From Pseudomonas floridensis (lineage in GTDB: Bacteria > Pseudomonadota > Gammaproteobacteria > Pseudomonadales > Pseudomonadaceae): a stretch of DNA of 64,000 nt. Below, in pieces: positions 61,467 through 64,000 of this stretch. The notes under the pieces are model-generated. The model was given only the letters and a program-made list of their open reading frames with translations, did not search any database and was not told the DNA's origin. Where the stretch lies: assembly GCF_002087235.1 (NCBI RefSeq), contig NZ_MUIO01000011.1:1-64000 (forward strand), read 5' to 3'. Positions within the stretch are counted from its first letter, which is position 1; each line of letters opens with the position of its first letter. The position numbers and the translations under genes were made by a program.

Positions 61467-61997
61467 CCTGCATGGGCCTGAAACCCAGTACCTACGGGCC
61501 TTTTAATGACCAGTCAGTCTCTTTTCACGGATTATGTAGTGATTAATAAAAAGCACTACAAATCGTTTGACGAGGCAAAACCTGCGAGGCATGATTGCCT
61601 CGCTCCCGCTGATCAGAGGCCTCGAAAAGGCCTTCGAATCGCGCTCTGACTCACCCACTTGAGCCGATTCGTGTCCGCACCGCCCACAAGGCAGTTTGAC
61701 GAGGTTGCGACTGGAACGAAGTTGTCCCGAGGGACGGAAGCGTAAACGGTAACCCGGCAAGGCTTTTTGGTGACGCACAACGGCATCCACGAGCCAGACT
61801 GTCAACCTGACTGAGTCATGTCCCGGTACCTGCTCTCCACCTTCGAGCCCATCGTTCACCTTTCGCGCCCTTTGCACACTGCGGTCCTGGAACCGGACCT
61901 CGGGTCAGCGAGCAGCCATATACCGTGCCTTCGATAAACAAGGCGTTTTGGCGGAGCAGGACTTTCCAACAAGACCTACTTCTAGAGGTTTATCTCC
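61467..61997. other. Intergenic region upstream of aceA
   Basis: This 531-base region has no credible gene. A perfect hairpin GCGAGGCA-TGAT-TGCCTCGC lies at 61584-61603. A smaller one, near 61615-61634, has arms like AGGCCT / AGGCCT. The rest, including a block near 61690-61770, is unexplained. The aceA promoter must be near its right end. Confidence 0.5.
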
Positions 61998-63323
61998 ATG
62001 GCACTGACACGCGAACAACAAATAGCGGCTCTCGAAAAAGACTGGGCTGAAAATCCGCGCTGGAAACAGGTGACCCGTACTTATTCCGCCGCAGACGTGG
62101 TGCGCTTGCGTGGATCGGTTCAACCGGAACACACCCTGGCAAAGATGGGCGCCGACAAGCTCTGGAATCTGGTCACCCAAGGTGCCAGGCCGTCATTTCG
62201 GCCAGACAAGGACTTCGTCAACTGCATGGGGGCCTTGACCGGTGGTCAGGCCGTGCAGCAAGTGAAGGCCGGGATCCAGGCGATCTACCTTTCGGGCTGG
62301 CAAGTAGCCGCCGACAACAACTCCGCCGAATCCATGTACCCGGACCAGTCGCTGTACCCGGTCGATTCGGTGCCTACCGTGGTCAAGCGCATCAACAACT
62401 CGTTCCGTCGTGCCGACCAGATTCAGTGGAAAGCCGGCAAGAATCCCGGCGATGAAGGCTATATCGATTATTTCGCACCCATCGTGGCGGATGCCGAGGC
62501 GGGTTTCGGTGGCGTGCTGAACGCCTACGAGTTGATGAAAAGCATGATCGAGGCAGGCGCAGCCGGTGTGCACTTCGAAGATCAACTGGCTTCGGTGAAG
62601 AAATGCGGACACATGGGCGGCAAAGTGCTGGTGCCGACTCAGGAAGCCGTGCAGAAACTGGTGGCGGCGCGTTTGGCGGCGGACGTTGCCGGCGTCCCGA
62701 CGATCATTCTGGCCCGTACTGACGCCAATGCCGCAGACTTGCTGACTTCCGACTGCGACCCTTACGACCAGCCGTTCGTCACCGGCCAGCGCACGCCGGA
62801 AGGCTTCTACAAAGTACGTGCAGGCCTGGATCAAGCGATTTCGCGTGGTCTGGCGTACGCCCCGTATGCCGATCTGATCTGGTGCGAAACCGCCAAACCG
62901 GACCTGGACGAGGCGCGTCGCTTTGCCGAGGCGATCAAGAAGGAATACCCGGACCAGTTGCTGTCCTACAACTGCTCGCCTTCTTTCAACTGGAAGAAAA
63001 ACCTGGACGACGCAACCATTGCGAAATTTCAGCGTGAGCTGTCAGCAATGGGCTACAAGCACCAATTCATCACGCTGGCAGGTATTCACAACATGTGGCA
63101 CAGCATGTTCAATCTGGCGCACGACTACGCCCGCAACGACATGACCGCGTATGTGAAACTGCAGGAACAGGAGTTCGCCGACGCCGCCAAGGGTTACACC
63201 TTCGTGGCTCACCAGCAGGAAGTGGGCACCGGCTACTTCGACGACATGACGACCGTGATCCAGGGCGGTGTATCGTCGGTGACGGCCCTGACCGGCTCCA
63301 CCGAAGAAGAACAGTTCCACTGA
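61998..63323 (+). CDS. aceA: Isocitrate lyase
   Basis: The 441-residue enzyme has the catalytic loop [11 protein letters not shown] with Cys203, the substrate region [18 protein letters not shown] and a C-terminal [10 protein letters not shown] motif. The length is that of the short E. coli-type enzyme, not the long form of about 530 residues. It splits isocitrate into glyoxylate and succinate, competing with Icd and Idh encoded 7-12 kb upstream. No malate synthase or AceK gene is in the window. Confidence 0.97.
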   Translation: MALTREQQIAALEKDWAENPRWKQVTRTYSAADVVRLRGSVQPEHTLAKMGADKLWNLVTQGARPSFRPDKDFVNCMGALTGGQAVQQVKAGIQAIYLSGWQVAADNNSAESMYPDQSLYPVDSVPTVVKRINNSFRRADQIQWKAGKNPGDEGYIDYFAPIVADAEAGFGGVLNAYELMKSMIEAGAAGVHFEDQLASVKKCGHMGGKVLVPTQEAVQKLVAARLAADVAGVPTIILARTDANAADLLTSDCDPYDQPFVTGQRTPEGFYKVRAGLDQAISRGLAYAPYADLIWCETAKPDLDEARRFAEAIKKEYPDQLLSYNCSPSFNWKKNLDDATIAKFQRELSAMGYKHQFITLAGIHNMWHSMFNLAHDYARNDMTAYVKLQEQEFADAAKGYTFVAHQQEVGTGYFDDMTTVIQGGVSSVTALTGSTEEEQFH

Positions 63324-63350
63324 CACCACGCATTACGCCCGCACCGAAAG

Positions 63351-63376
63351 AACCGCCCGCCCAGGCGGTTTTTTTT
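63351..63376 (+). terminator. Terminator of aceA
   Basis: A 7-bp stem AACCGCC / GGCGGTT with a 6-base loop is followed by a T-run of about six, 28 bases after the stop. Confidence 0.92.
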
Positions 63377-63776
63377 GCATGCCAAACAACAGGCGTATTG
63401 ATACGGAACAATGTATGCCGCGCTGAAAAATGCGATAAAACCGGCATGCGTTTAATACACTGACCGCGCAACTAGGCGGACACAAACTAACCGCAGCCCT
63501 TCAAATGATATCAATTATCATTCAAATTGCGTTTCATTCATTTTCGACGCCCCGATACATAATCGGTAAAAAGCGCCATGACGCCCGCCTGGCAAGCCCT
63601 CCAGCCCTGCCAGAGGCTTATAGCCGATTGATTCCTTGAATAAATTTGATGTAGAAAATTTACTTGCCAACTGTTTGCACATAAAATCATTCCGTTGACC
63701 GCGCTGCGACATTTCGTCACTGCCTCGACTCTTTATCAAGCACAGAGACCTTTGCTCTCTAACAAGGACTGCCAGC
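63377..63776. other. Leader and promoter region of the nuo operon
   Basis: These 400 bases are AT-rich in the right half. They hold a Fur-box-like site at 63506-63520 and a weak stem CTGGCA / TGCCAG (63589-63613). A long antisense frame crosses nuoA but is not protein-like. No gene is supported. Confidence 0.5.
63506..63520. promoter_or_regulatory. Fur-box-like site upstream of nuoA
   Basis: TGATATCAATTATCA matches 12 of 14 defined positions of the 7-1-7 Fur consensus TGATAATnATTATCA. The flanks extend the outer arms to AATGATA / TATCATT. It lies 257 bases before nuoA. Binding is inferred from sequence only. Confidence 0.5.
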
Positions 63777-64000
63777 ATGCCCGAATCGACAGGACTGATT
63801 GCCCACAACTGGGGCTTCGCCATTTTCCTTTTGGGTGTTGTCGGCCTTTGCGCCTTCATGCTCGGTCTGTCCAGCCTGCTCGGAAGCAAGGCCTGGGGCC
63901 GCAGCAAGAACGAACCTTTCGAATCCGGCATGTTGCCCACCGGCAGCGCACGCCTGCGTCTCTCCGCAAAATTCTATCTGGTCGCGATGCTCTTCGTGAT
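63777..64000 (+). CDS. nuoA: NADH-quinone oxidoreductase subunit A (5' part)
   Basis: The frame starts at the ATG at 63777 and runs off the window after about 74 codons. It begins [20 protein letters not shown], with a first membrane helix, then the conserved NuoA loop [20 protein letters not shown] and the start of a second helix ([11 protein letters not shown]). NuoA is a small membrane subunit of proton-pumping complex I, normally the first gene of the nuo operon. Confidence 0.95.

Noticed and set aside
61505..61518. TGACCAGTCAGTCT as a further TetR operator
   Set aside because: The outer arms partly match, but the inner G/C positions shared by the other three sites do not.
61503..61877. 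Minus-strand frame containing LVKLPCGRC, briefly reminiscent of a microvirus replication protein
   Set aside because: Only a handful of residues match, the following cysteine spacing is wrong and no other viral gene is near.
63518..63940. 140-codon frame antisense to nuoA and its leader
   Set aside because: It overlaps the start of nuoA on the other strand and has no ribosome site or recognisable domain.

Overview
The window is one unbroken stretch of a GC-rich Pseudomonas chromosome. Gene order and protein sequence point to the Pseudomonas syringae group. The evidence is the core block ftsK, aat, bpt, infA, clpA, clpS, cspD, icd/idh, mnmA, hflD, purB, aceA and nuoA, the serralysin cluster aprA-inh-aprDEF, and a MnmA N-terminus that I recall as P. 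syringae-like. This assignment rests on recognition, not on a search. No prophage, integrase, complete insertion sequence or CRISPR array is visible.

Layout. Bases 1-4.9 kb hold the end of an RND pump adaptor, its RND transporter and an MFS exporter. Bases 4.9-16.1 kb, on the minus strand, hold a complete type II secretion operon in the order gspE-F-G-H-I-J-K-L-M-N-D. It is followed by a secreted esterase-like hydrolase and preceded by a small exported protein of unknown role. Bases 16.6-19.3 kb encode an exported GH3 beta-glucosidase with a PA14 insert, a plausible secretion substrate. Bases 19.4-26.4 kb hold a TetR regulator, an MFS permease, a GNAT acetyltransferase, a LysR regulator, an alpha-ketoglutaric semialdehyde dehydrogenase and a SolA-type amine oxidase. 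Bases 26.4-32.9 kb hold the alkaline protease AprA, its inhibitor and a complete type I exporter AprDEF.

From 33.4 kb onward the content is mainly core: yccA, tRNA-Ser(UGA), the tusDCB-tusE-ybiB sulfur-relay operon, a glutathionyl-hydroquinone reductase, then ftsK-lolA-rarA-crcB-serS-cysG on the minus strand. An N-degron block follows (aat, bpt, clpA, clpS). Next come two unrelated NADP isocitrate dehydrogenases transcribed divergently (icd, idh), a Nudix-mnmA-hflD-purB segment, the ribosomal oxygenase roxA with a GNAT partner, a secretin-domain protein, isocitrate lyase, and the start of nuoA.

How the genes work together. The first half is an export and plant-interaction region with two independent protein secretion routes (T2SS and T1SS), each beside likely substrates. 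The second half is housekeeping: translation and tRNA modification, chromosome segregation, protein turnover and the isocitrate branch point. I found no clear undescribed system. The most useful new lead is a shared TetR-type palindrome. One copy lies in front of the local tetR gene (20091-20106) and two tandem copies lie in the otherwise gene-free region upstream of aprA (33133-33170). Other leads are a doubly hairpinned idh leader, a Fur-box-like site upstream of nuoA, a GspE without its usual tetracysteine motif, and an in-frame hexanucleotide repeat in aprD.
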